Positions 24,901 through 36,900 of a DNA stretch of 64,000 nucleotides are shown piece by piece. The stretch's first letter is position 1. The number at the start of each line of letters is the position of its first letter. The stretch lies in NCBI RefSeq assembly GCF_020740795.1, contig NC_067304.1, positions 4,020,056 through 4,084,055 on the forward strand. Reading direction: 5' to 3'. The position numbers and the translations under genes are program-made. The notes under the pieces are model-generated. The model was not told the DNA's origin, made no database searches, and saw only the letters and a program-made list of their open reading frames with translations. The stretch is from Apus apus (lineage: Eukaryota; Chordata; Aves; Apodiformes; Apodidae).

Positions 24901-27900
24901 TGATAGTGATATATGGGGAAACTCTCCATTTTTAGATCAGATCCTGTACCTTCGTGGGCCTCGGAACAGCTTGTAACTGAGCTGTGATGCAACGGTGCAC
25001 GTGTCTGGGTTGTGCAAACACGTTGCACCAAACAGCCCCCAAGGACGGGATGAGCAGCAGCTCTGGGCAGCTCAGGGCTGGCTGAGGCTCTCAGACCCCA
25101 CAGCCCCCGAGAGCAGCCTGTGAGCACCCTATGGGTACCAGCAGCTGCAACATGCAGAGCAGCCAAAAACACTCCCAAGTGCTTGGGAAAAGCCACCACG
25201 GCCAGGATCTGCCATGGGCAGGAGCAGAGCCCGGCACCCACAGCACGGGGGTGTCTCCAGTCCCTCCTGCCCTCAGCACCAACAGCCCCCAGCCCCAGAG
25301 CTGTCTCCCGTGTACAGAGTGGGAATCAAAGGTCCCCCAAACTGGGAGGTTTGTTTTTAAGCAAACAGACAAAACTAAACATGCACAGGAACCCCCCCCC
25401 AGACCCCAGGCACAGGATCTGCTGCCAAGGGTGCCACCACCTCTGGCAGCAGAGCCATCCCAGCACTGGGCATCCTAAGGGGAACAGCAGGTGATCCCCT
25501 GAGCCCTGCGCTGAGCTGACGCAGTCAGAAGGGATCTGTGGAGGCAGAGATAAATCAGCATGTCAGGGCTCTCTGCACCAAATCCCCATGGTCCCATAAA
25601 CCACAGCAGACTGAGGCACCAGCCCCTGCTGCTGAGCTCCAAGGGGCTCTGCACCAGAATGTGGGCTCCAGGAAGCCAGGAGCTTCCTGCAGCATCTCCC
25701 AGCTCCTGTCCTCAGCCACCCTGAGGCAGAGTGTCCTGTGGACAGGGGAGGCTGGACAACATTTAGTTACCATTAATACCCACCAAGAGCTCAGCTACCT
25801 GCAAGTACTTGACATATCAAGCCATTAGCCACCTCCACTGGCCATTAAACGCTCAGCACAGCCATTAGCACCAGCGTCAGGTCAGGTGCAGCAACTTCCC
25901 ATTCCTCATGAGGAACAGCCCCGATTTTATTGTTGTCTCCAGCCCACCACACCCTGGTGTGGCAGGGCCGTGGCCAGGGCAGTTGGGCACAGCTTCCCGG
26001 TGATTCACTGATTATTCCCAGCTTCCCTAATTAGTGCACAAAGCCGACAGCAGCCTTGAAGGGCAGCTGCAGGGGGGAAAGGCAAGGAATTTATTGGAGG
26101 AAAAGCAGAGGCAGCTGCAAACCCTCTGCACCCCTCCAGACTGGACCCTCAGGGTCTCCAGGGGTGCTTGCAAAGCCAGCACAGGGACAAGGCACACCTC
26201 TGTGTCACCAAACAGCCCTCGACTTGTTCCCTGCCCCCCTCCCCACAGCCACCTCTGCTCCGGTGCAAACGCCGCAGGCGAGTTTAGTAGCTCGTCTTTG
26301 GCTCTGCAAAACGAGATCTTCTCCTGAATGAAGTTGAGTCAACGTGGGATGTTTCCAATTGGAAACCAGGACAGTTCCAGGCTGAATGCACGCCAGCTTT
26401 CCACTTCCCAGAAATCCCATTTGCAAGTGAGCCTGTTGCCAGTTCTCCCTTCCTCCCCCAGCATCACGTAAATAAACGCCGCTCCAGCCCTCCCTCTGCC
26501 CCGACAGGGAGATGCAGCCCGTGGGCTCCACTGCTGTGCCCTGGGGATGGAAGCTGGTGGGACAGGAGTCTCTGAGTTGGGCTAGCACTGGAGCTGGGCT
26601 TGTCCCATCCCAGTGAGGGCCCTCGGCAATGACTTTGCCGCTGGCAAAGCCTGGATGAGCCCTTCGCCGACGCGCCGGCCCGCAGCATTCCCTGGAGGAT
26701 GCTCGTGGGCAGCTGGGGAGCTGCATCAGGGTTAGTCCAGGGGAACAAGTGCGGTGGCTGCACTCCATAAGGAACTGGTTTGCTTGGTGCTGGGAAGAGC
26801 CAGAGGCTTTGTGCTGAGTTTCCAGAGGGCAGAGATAGGACAATCCACGTGGGAAGAGCAGTCAGGCGCCGGAGAGGGGGGAGATACCTTTGCCAGGTGC
26901 CTGAGGCATGGTGGTTCCTGTTTTCCTGGGGTTTGGGTCATGGGAGGATGCTCCACGTGTGTCGAGAACAGTGTCCCCAGCCCAATCTGGCCCAGGAGTC
27001 ACTGGGAATCAAGTGAATGGACAAAGGAGTGTGACCACAAACCTCAACTTCTTAGGAAGCTAGTAAGTGGAAAAAAGCCACTTGACTTGCCTTGGCGTCT
27101 TCTCTCACCTCCCTGCTCCAGAAGGGAAGAGCAGGCACCATTCAGAGGCCACAGAGGTAACATCCCAGCTCCACACTAAGCAGGACATTGCCAGAAGCCA
27201 CTAAATGCCCTCCTTTTCACAAAACAAATTAGTGGAGTGAAGGTCGTGCTGCTGGTATGAGGGAGCACTTTGCTCCAGACCAGAGCCTGGCCCTTCATCC
27301 ACCATTTTTGCAGCAATAGGGAGGAAAGAGCAGGATGGTGCCAGGATCAGGCTCAGCTATGAAACCACCAACCTGCCAGTGCTGGAAAACAACTCCCATC
27401 TCCAGGGCATCCCTGTGGATGGCTGGGAGCACCCAGATGGAAACCACAGCCACCCCGTGCTGCAGACCAGAGACCTACAACAGCCACACGCTGCTGCCGG
27501 CTGCCAAACAGGGGCTGCAGCACCCACTGCTGCCCGGTGCTGGAGCATCCTGAAGCATTCGCAGGGTGCTGGTGTCCCGTCCCTCTCACTGCTCTACGAA
27601 ATGGCAGCAGCTCAGCTGGAGGGTCTGGGGAGGACAGGGCTTTTCCAAACTCCGGGAAAGCAGGAAGACATGGCAAGGAACAGCAGAGGGTTGCTTTGAA
27701 AAAGCCTTTCTTAAAACGTCCCCTTAAACAGAACAGAGCAGGGACGCAGCTCCCGCAGGTTCCTGAGCCAGCCCGTGGCACAGGGCACGGGCACAGCCCC
27801 TCGCAGCCTTGAACCTCCGGGTGGGCAGGATCCCACCCCGCATCCTGGCTGGCAGCGGAGCTGTGTGCAGACGCTGGGGTGCCTCTGCCCTACTCCCAGC

Positions 27901-30900
27901 TCTGCCAGCCTTATCGTGCTGCCACACCTTCCATTTAGCTCCCTGCGAGGAGTTTAACCCCTGGGAGAGCGCGGCCGGGCTTTCCCGCGCTGTGCCCGTG
28001 CCCGTGCCCGCTGGGCACGGTGCAAATGCCTCCACCGTGCTGCCATCCACCCCTGTGTTTGCTCACAAGCCACCTTCCCCACGGGCCTTTGCCCCCTCTG
28101 TAGCCATCCTCCAGCGAAGCCCAACTTTCGGCTGCCCCGGCGCAGCGCAAACCCCTGCAGCATCCCCATCCCCTTCGCTCCAGCCTTGGGGGGCTCTTCC
28201 TCCACCTCCTCTGGTCCCCCTATTGCCCCCATCACGGGCCAGGCTGCGAGGGCAAAGCACCCATGGCGGGCTCAGCCTACCTGTTTGCTGGCTGCTGCCG
28301 GGGCCACGGTGCCGGCTGTGGGGAGGTCGAGGAGCTTGGTGACAAGTTGGGGACCCCCCGGGGCCGGGGGGGGAGAAGCCTCGGCTGCCTCCAAGAGCCG
28401 CCACGTCCGAGCGCGGCTGATAAGCGAAGCCTGAAATCTGAACCTGCAGGTTGGCTCCTTCCTATATAAACAGGCGCTCGCACACACACCCCCCTGTGCG
28501 CGCCGGCTCCCTCGCCACTCCCGCTGCTCCCGGCCACGCCAGCCACTCGCCAGCCCTGTGCCAGGAATAGCCACAGCTCCCAGCCGCTGGGCGAGCTGCC
28601 CGAGCCCCCCGCCACCAGCCCTAGCCCCAAACGTGCTGGGCACCAGCTCAAAGCGAAGCCGGCCGCTGGGTTATGTCGGGCTTCAGATGGATTCTCCTTC
28701 CCTAGAAAGCTGTGCTTCCTCCACGGAGTGATTTGGGAAAGGGGCAGGGACCCGCTGGCGGGCACTGGGCAGGCACCACCTGCCGGGCTGTTAAAACCAG
28801 TGACATGGGAAAAGCAAATCGTGGATCTTTTTCATCTCATAAACCAGGTTGGAGGGAGCAGCACCCTGCTGGGTCAGCCTGTGCTCACAGAAGATTTCTG
28901 CCCAGCCCAGATGGGCAGTGATGGGCAGCAGTGGTGGGCAGTGATGCCATGTGGGTGGCCCATGGTGGTGGGTGCCCATCACAGTCCCTGCTGAGCCCCC
29001 AGCTGAGCCCCTGCACTTGCCATAGTGGCCAAGAGCCAGAGTGGGACTGCACAGTGCCACCCTGGGACTTCCTCGTGCCAGCACCGCCATGGCCACACTT
29101 CCTCCAGAGGGAGGAAACACTCAAGAAGACAAAACCCTGCCCTGTTTTTCCCAGTTCTCCAGGCTCACCTACAGCCCAGAACCGGGGCAGCCACATACCA
29201 GCGAGGAGGCTGGGCTGCCTGCACGGCTGCTTGCTTCATCCCAGCCCCTGGGGTGAGTGGGGCCATGCAGGTGCTTGGGGACACGGGGCACTGCCCCTGG
29301 GAAAGGGGAGTCCCAAAACTGCTTCACCTCCTGGGGGTGAAGCCAGTGTGAAGGCACAGAAAAGGTCTTGGTGGCCACATCTGTGAGGACCTCTCTATCG
29401 GCCATGGCATCCTGGTGCTGGGGAGCTCGGTGTTGAGAAGGGGCAGCTCATAACTGGGGGTTGCTGGCTCCGGATGAACACAGCCCAGGGTTTGTTGTTG
29501 GTTTGTGGTTTTTTTTTTCCCTGTGCTCCTGGAGCTGGATCCGTCTGAGGAGTCTCCACCTGGGGTGCAATGAGTGCTGCAGTGCTCAGAGCCAGCTCCC
29601 CGCCCCGGTTGCACAAGCGGCCCCGGGGCGCTGCCGGGCGCGCACAAACAATAACAGCCTCAACAACAGGCTGTTTACGAGCAGGCAGCACCAGCCCCAG
29701 CTGCGGGCAGGGCATCGCCTCAGCCACCTGCCTCCCCAGCTCCTGTCACCTCACCTGATCGCAGGGAGGACGAGAGGGAGACATGTCGGTCCCCAGCTCG
29801 GCCACCTGTAGCTCCCCAGGCCATCCCCCTGGGGTAGGGACACCAGCTGTCCCCAGAGCCCCCACTTAAATGGTGTCGTGATGCAGGGCATGAGGACATT
29901 TGCTGGCACAGGGTCCACCCCGTGCAGCACCCTGACCCCTAAACATCTTACAAAGGTACTTTGGAAGAGCAAATTTGCCTTTGGACCACCCGGATTAAGC
30001 AGGCACAAGTGGGATGTGATGGCCTCGGGAAGGGATTTCCTCCCCAGGGCCACCCCAAGGGACTTTGGCCCCAGAGTGGGTCCTCCTGCCCCACTAGGAC
30101 AGCACCAATTGTGCCCTGCCAGCAGCCCTGGCACCCAGTAGCACTTCTGCACAAACATCTCCCCAGTGTTCTCCACACTCACATGGCCCAGCAGCACCCA
30201 GGTCATTCTTCCAGCAAACAACAAATCCCTTGGGAATGGAGCAGAACCCACCAGCAAGGCCCAGAGCTCCTGCCAGCACATTTTGGGGTTGGGAAGAGAA
30301 GCTGGGGGCTCCCTGGCAGGTATTTTGAATACACTGGTTCTAATTAAGCAGCTAGATGAGCCCAGAGTTATCTCCTTTGACTAAAATATAATTTTTTCCC
30401 CATTTTCTTTAGCTTAAAGAGAAGAAGGGATGGGGTTGGACCCGAGATGCAGTTTCAAGCCCTTGTTTCTGCATCATCCCCCTGACAAAAGGCAAATCCT
30501 CCTCCTGACGTGGCAGCTGGGGGGTGGGAGGGCAAGGCTGCTTCCTGCTCCCCTCAGCTTTGCACTGAGGTGCTGGGGAGCTGAGCCAACAGAGGGACCC
30601 CAAACTGATGTCCCCACCCCGAGGAGGGGTACTTGGCCCCCTCAGTCCATCCCTGATGCCCACCCGTGCTGGGGACGTCGCTCCCCCCGCCACAACCCGC
30701 GCCTGAACCCAAGGTCCTGCTTATCTGCAGCACAAGCATGTCTGGTGATAAGCCCAGTGCAGGAGGGATAAGATAAGGCCCCATGCAGCCTGGCTCCTAT
30801 CACAAGCCCTTCCTCCAGCTCTGCTCCCCAAGGCTGAGGGGTGCTGCACCCCCCAAACGCCCCCTCCAGCACCCCTTTCCCCCCCCACCCCAATGCAGGC

Positions 30901-33900
30901 ACCGTCTCACTTTGATGAGCTTGAAAAGATTCGTTACATTCACACACAACAGTTGCTCCTTGTTTCCAAATCAGACAATCCCTTTGATTCAGGGGAGAGG
31001 GGGGGAAAAAAAAAAAAGAGGAACAAAAACCACACATGGAATCAAGCAATTTGTCTTGGGAAACCTGGCAGCAAAAGCTGTTGGGGGGGAGACAGGACGG
31101 GGGGCTGGGGCAGGCAGGATGCATTAGGCTCGCAATAAAAACTGGAATTGCTAATCATTGCTGCTCAGCTGACCTGAAAGAGGAGATGCTGCTGAGGAAA
31201 ATAAACCCACAGGACGCGAGTGTGGGGCACGTAGACTTGACCCTGGGACTGGCACACACACCTGAGCATTCCTCAGGGGGTTCCTCCTCACCACATCACC
31301 TTGCCCAGAGCTGGGGCTGAGCATCCCTCACGGGGCAGGAAGATGAAAACCCACGCTGGGAAGCGGGGGGGGAACAGCTCTTGGGGTCACCCCAAAAGAT
31401 GGGCTCTCCCCTGGTGCCCATCCATGCCCAGCCCCTTGTGCCTGGGCACGGTGAGGGGAGGAGGTGGGTGGGCTGGCACACTCAGTCCCATTCCCAGGAT
31501 GCACACGCAGGAGCTGTCAGCTCGTGGGCACCCCCACCTCTGGCGGAGCCAGCCTGGCCTTTAAAATAGGAGGATCGAGGAGGAAAAAAACAGACCAAAA
31601 CACCCCCCCACCCCAGCCCGGGCATGTTTGCCTCCCAGCATCCGTGCTATAAATACCCAACACTCACCATTCCGGCTCCGGGGTGGGGGGGTTTGAACGG
31701 GACCAGAGGGAAACAGCCCCGCAGGGTGATGGGGGGGGAAGAGGAGCCCCCTTGGCACCCGCTGGCACTGGGGGAGGAGACGGGGCCAGGATGGGGTGGC
31801 CAGGACCCGGAGAAGCCAGACCCCTCCAGCGGGGTGGCCGTGCCATGGGTGACAGAGCGGGGGCGAGGCAGAGGAAATCCCCGTGAGGGCCCTGGAGGCA
31901 GCGGGGTGGGTGCCAGGAGGGAGTGAAAGGCAGCGCTGACAGGAGCCGGGGCAGCCTGCCAGGCTGGCGCCGAGCACCGCGGGGACACGCCCCCTCCCAG
32001 TGCCCCCAGTGCCCCCCACTGGCTGAGGGGGGCAAGCGTACAGGAGACCCCCTCCCCTTTCCAGACATCCTGCCCCAGATCTCTCCATCCTGCTCCCAGG
32101 AGGAGTGGGGCCAGGCTTGGTCCCATGGCAGCCACCCACCTCCCCAGTCCCCAGGCGGGGTTTGGGGTGGGATGTTGGGGTGGGGGGGGTGGGGGGGGGT
32201 GGGGGGGGCTGCAGGGAGCGTCCCGGGGCGGGGGAAGCCGTTTTAAGTGCCGCCCCGCCGCAGGATTGCTCCCTCATTAGAGAGCAATTACAGACTAATT
32301 ACATGACGGTAACACCCAAACCCCGATCAGGAAACAGGACTGCTGGGTGCCAGGTAGTGCACGCGTGCACGGGAGCACACACACGCACACACACCCCGCG
32401 GAACCTCAGGAGTTCTCTGGAGCGGAGACCGGACACGTCAGAGGGAGGTACCCGCCTAAATCCCCACTGTGCTGGCTCCGTGCCTCAGTTTCCCCAGTTG
32501 TGGCTGGGCATCCTCCTCCCAGCTGCTGCCCTGCCTCTCATCCCGAGGCTGCCCCAGAGGCCTGGGAGCATCCCTGCCCCAGCCCTGCCCTCCACCATGG
32601 TCTCCCCAGGATCCCACCTCATCCCACCAGCCCCATCCCACCACCATCCCCTGGCCTCAAGCCAGCAGTAGGATGCTACCACCCAGTCCCACCGGGCTGG
32701 GACTTGCTGTCTTGTACCACCCCAGTGACCAGGAGCATCCTCCTGGCAGTCAGAGCAGTCCCAAGAGCCCACTGCCACGGTGGCACCTGGAGCAGGGCCA
32801 CCATGCCACCCCCAGGGACAGGCCAGCCTGGATCTCAACCCCACAATGAGCGTGTGCCCAGGACAGTTCCTAACAGCAGGTGAACTTTAACCACATAAAT
32901 AACATTCCTGTTGGCTCCCTGCCGACTGCCCTTATCTGCAGAGGGCCAGCTCAGGCCTGTCCTCAGCCCAGAATGGCCACCAGCCCAAGGACACCAGGGA
33001 AGGGGACAGCTCACCAGGAGCATGTGGGGACAGGGGTCACAGCAGAAGCTGGACCCTCCACAGCAGCATCCCACACTCTGCCCTGTCCCCCAAGAGGGGG
33101 GGGGGGCGGTCCAGGGACCCTCAGGGACGAGGTGTGGGGGGGTGGGATTATATGCCACCCAAACCTCCTGCGATGGCAGCAGGGGACAAGGTCACACCAA
33201 TAACAGATTGCAGCAAGCCAGGAGGAGACACAGGGAGGACGGGGACAGGATGTGAAGCAGCAGCACTGATGGCTGGTGAAGGGCCTGGCATCTCCGGGCA
33301 CATGGGGAGAGATGGGAAACGAGCCCTTTCCTCCCCTCAGGGAACTCATCACCACGATTGCAACTGAGTGTCAGAGCCCAGAGGCCCTGGAGTTTGCACG
33401 TAGCTCTCGAAAGCCTCATCTCCCTGACAAGCAAGGGAGCAGCCAGAAGCCGGAGCTGGAGCTCCAGGCAGCCCCCACGAAAGGTCACTGCATTTTCACA
33501 TTGACAAAACACGCACTTTTAAAAAAAATAAAAATAAAAAGGGAGGGGAGGAAATAATCAACCCCACGCTGGCATGGCAGAGCTGGTGAACATGCTGAGG
33601 GAAGAGCAGCACGGGGAAGGATCTGGTTCCCCCCAGCACCCCGGACTTGGCAGGCTGGCACTGTGCAATTGGCATTAAAATAATCAGTCACAGGCAAAAC
33701 CAGCAGATTTATATCTCCTGATTGTCTCTCCCTTTCTGGGCCCTGAGGGAACAATCACATTTTCAAATTCTCCAGAAGAATAAAGGCTAGAAAATTACTT
33801 TCAGTGCATCAAGCAGATGACCAGGGGCTGGGGCTTTGGGAGACCCCCCCCCCCCGAGCATCCCTTTGTAAAGAGGGACAGAGCTGAGCCCCACAGCCCC

Positions 33901-36900
33901 CCGTGGCTGCAGCTCAGCACCCACTGTGGAGGGGCCAGGACCTCCCACCCTGGCTGGGTCCCTCCAAACCCTCCCAGGTGCCAGCCTGCAGCGGGGGGTG
34001 CACTATTGCTGGGGGCAATGCCAGTGGGATGGAATTTTTTCAGCTGTTTCCACACACACACACACACCCCACCCTCCCAGCCTGGAATGCTTTGCCCAGC
34101 GCCAGCTCCACCACGGGCACACACACCCCATCCTCACCCGGCACCGAGCACAGTCCCCCCCAGGAACCCAGCACCCCAGGAAAGGTGCTGAGCCTGCACC
34201 TCCTGCACGGCCCCATGCTCGGGCTCCCGGCCGGTGTCCCGGGAAGAACCGGCCGGTGCAGAACCGGCCGAGCAGGGCTGGGAGGCGCTGCCAGACTGGT
34301 CCTGGCTGTTCTGCCGGGCGCCAGCCAGGGATGGGAGCCCGACCCACGGGCACATCATCCGCGGGTCTCTGGGGCAGGAAGGGTGTTCCCGCCCCGGCTG
34401 CACCCGGGGAGGCATCACCAGCTGCTCCCAGTGTCCCCAGCACCCGGAAAGGGGCCATCGGCAGCCACACGCCCATTTCCAACGTGGTGCCGCGGTGACC
34501 CTTACCTGGCTGCCGGGGGGTGATGTGAGGCTCCAGGCCTCGGTGGCATCGAGCTGCTGGAGCTGCTGGAGCTGCTGGAGCTGCCGGTTACATAAGGAAG
34601 CCTCAGAAACGAGCGCTGGCTCCGAGTTCCCCGGCGACTGCAGGAGAGGAACAACAGCCTCTCGCTGCTCAGCAGGCACCACGGCTCTGCCCGCGGGGGG
34701 AAGATGGGTGCCGGGGTGGTGGGAGGATGCTCTGCTCCATGGGGACAAGCCCCAGTCCCCAGGTGCTGGGGTACTGGAGTTGGGAACTGATGCTAGAGCG
34801 ATGGGAGGGAGCAGGAGGGTTCTCTGTGCTCGGTCACCAAGGGAGCCATGGGGACAAGCCCTGGTCTGCCGGGGACTGGGGACACTAGGAGGCTGGGGAG
34901 GGATGGGACCTGGCCAGTGGAGATGGTGGCAGTGGAGGGGTCCCACGCTGACTAGATCCTGTCTCTCTCCCCTGAGAACAAAGGGCTGTTCTGCAAAGGC
35001 TCCAGTGGGCATGGCATGACCAGAGCGATGTGGGGGCTCGGAGCAGCTGAGCTGCCACCCCTGTCCCACAGAGCAGGGAACTGAACTCGGCTTGAAATAA
35101 TCAGAGCATCGAGTGGCTGTTTTGAGACTCATCGTGGTGGGGACACTGGGTGGTGGAAGAAACCCCTGGGCTGCCCCGTTCTGCCAGGCTGCAGCAGGGG
35201 GGCAAGTAGGAGGGACAGCATCCATGGCAGGCAGGAGAGGGGCCAGCAGGACACAGCCCGGGGGGGCAAGGACACAGCACAGGGGGTTCATGGACTCAGC
35301 ACGGGGTGGCCAAGGACGTGACAGAGGGGGATCACGGACGTGGCACACAGCAGGGTGTTTGCAGCAGGGTGTTTGTCGACACACTACAGGCGTGCACAAA
35401 AGCCATCTCATTATCCCCTAATTAGTGCCTTGCCAGCTCCTGCAATTAACACCCATGCAAGCGGCTGTTGTTGAGGTAAACAGAGGGTTAGAAGCACCCT
35501 AGAGAGCTGGGGGCCCTGGCAGGGTGTAGACCACCCATGGGCACGCACCGAGGACCAGCTGCTGAGCCTTGAAGGGTCCAACCCACCTCCCTGAGCCCCT
35601 CGGCTGCTCCAGGACAGCCTGCTGGGACAGGGCACCCTCACTGCAGGGCTGCCCTCACCTTGGCACGGCAGCAGTTGGATCTTGCAAGGCTGATGGCCCT
35701 GCCCAGAGCACCCCAGGGGAGCAGGACATCACCCAGCACCGCGCAGCAGGGAGCACCCGTGCTCCGCTGAGGGAGGAGGAGAGACTTTCCCAAGCTTGAC
35801 CCATGACTTGGGAGCAGCCAGGGTTGGACTTCAGGCTGCAGGTCCTGCCTCAGAGGTGGCCGAGCCACACACCCTCCTGCACAGCACAGGCTGGCAAGGA
35901 GTTTAGTCCAAAATTATCTCCTTTGGGAACATCAAAGGGAAGAAATCGCCCCGGTCTTAAATGGCCTTTCTCCAGCTGACCCAGAAACATGGATGAAGAG
36001 CTGTCTCATCCCTTAATTGAGAAGTTGGTGACTTTGAATGTTTATTAAAGAGCTTTGGTGAATTCACAGATTAAGGGCACAACAGGCCACTGCCACCATC
36101 CAACCTGATTCCCTGCATACCAGGGCTGGAGCTCACCCTGCAGCTGCTGCTCCCCTGGGACTCACCCGGCCCTTTGCCCCGATACTGGGTGAAAACTGAA
36201 ACAAAACAAGAAGCACGCTGGAAACCAGGAGGGCCCTGACCTGCCCTGCACAGCAACAACTCATTCCCAGGGTGTTTTCCAGCTTTGGATGGTGGAAGAA
36301 GTGGGTAGGGTTGGGGGGGGGGGGGGGCTCAGAGTGTGTGTGTTGGTGCAGGGCTTCCCCAGGCGGGTGCGGAGCTGCCAGATCCCGGGGAAAAAATGAG
36401 GCTAAAGAGGAGACAGCACATTCCTCAATGTGCTATTTCTGCCTGCTGCGGATTATCGTGTTTCAAGCAAAGGAAAACAGAAGTGGGGGATGCTACTACA
36501 AATGCTTGGGAGAGAGAGGAGCAGCTCAGGAGTCGTGCTTTCCCCTCCAGTGAGCAAAGACAGGCAGGAAAAAACCCCAGCCCGGCTGATTCCCAGGGAC
36601 ACAGATGGAGCAGAAAACAACCCAAGCTCCTGCCCAGCTGCTAAGGGTTCAGGCAGCCTTGGAGCCTTGAGGGGGATTAATAAGCCCCATGCTGCCCATC
36701 TGGGTTGGTGTTTGCACTCAACGTCAGGCTTGGCTGCAGCGACGGGCACGGGTGTGCAAACACACACACACACAGTACAGCGTGGCAGGGCCAGCAGACA
36801 GGGTGATGCTGGTGCATCTTCCCTTTGATTCTGCCTCTTCATGCTGGCAGCACCAGGCATGGAGCTCACCCTCCTGCCTGTCCCTCCTCTCCCTCATCCC

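Noticed and set aside
34134-35411. 425-residue minus-strand open frame
   Set aside because: Low stop density from GC-rich sequence; only the 34506-34637 part has exon-like boundaries.
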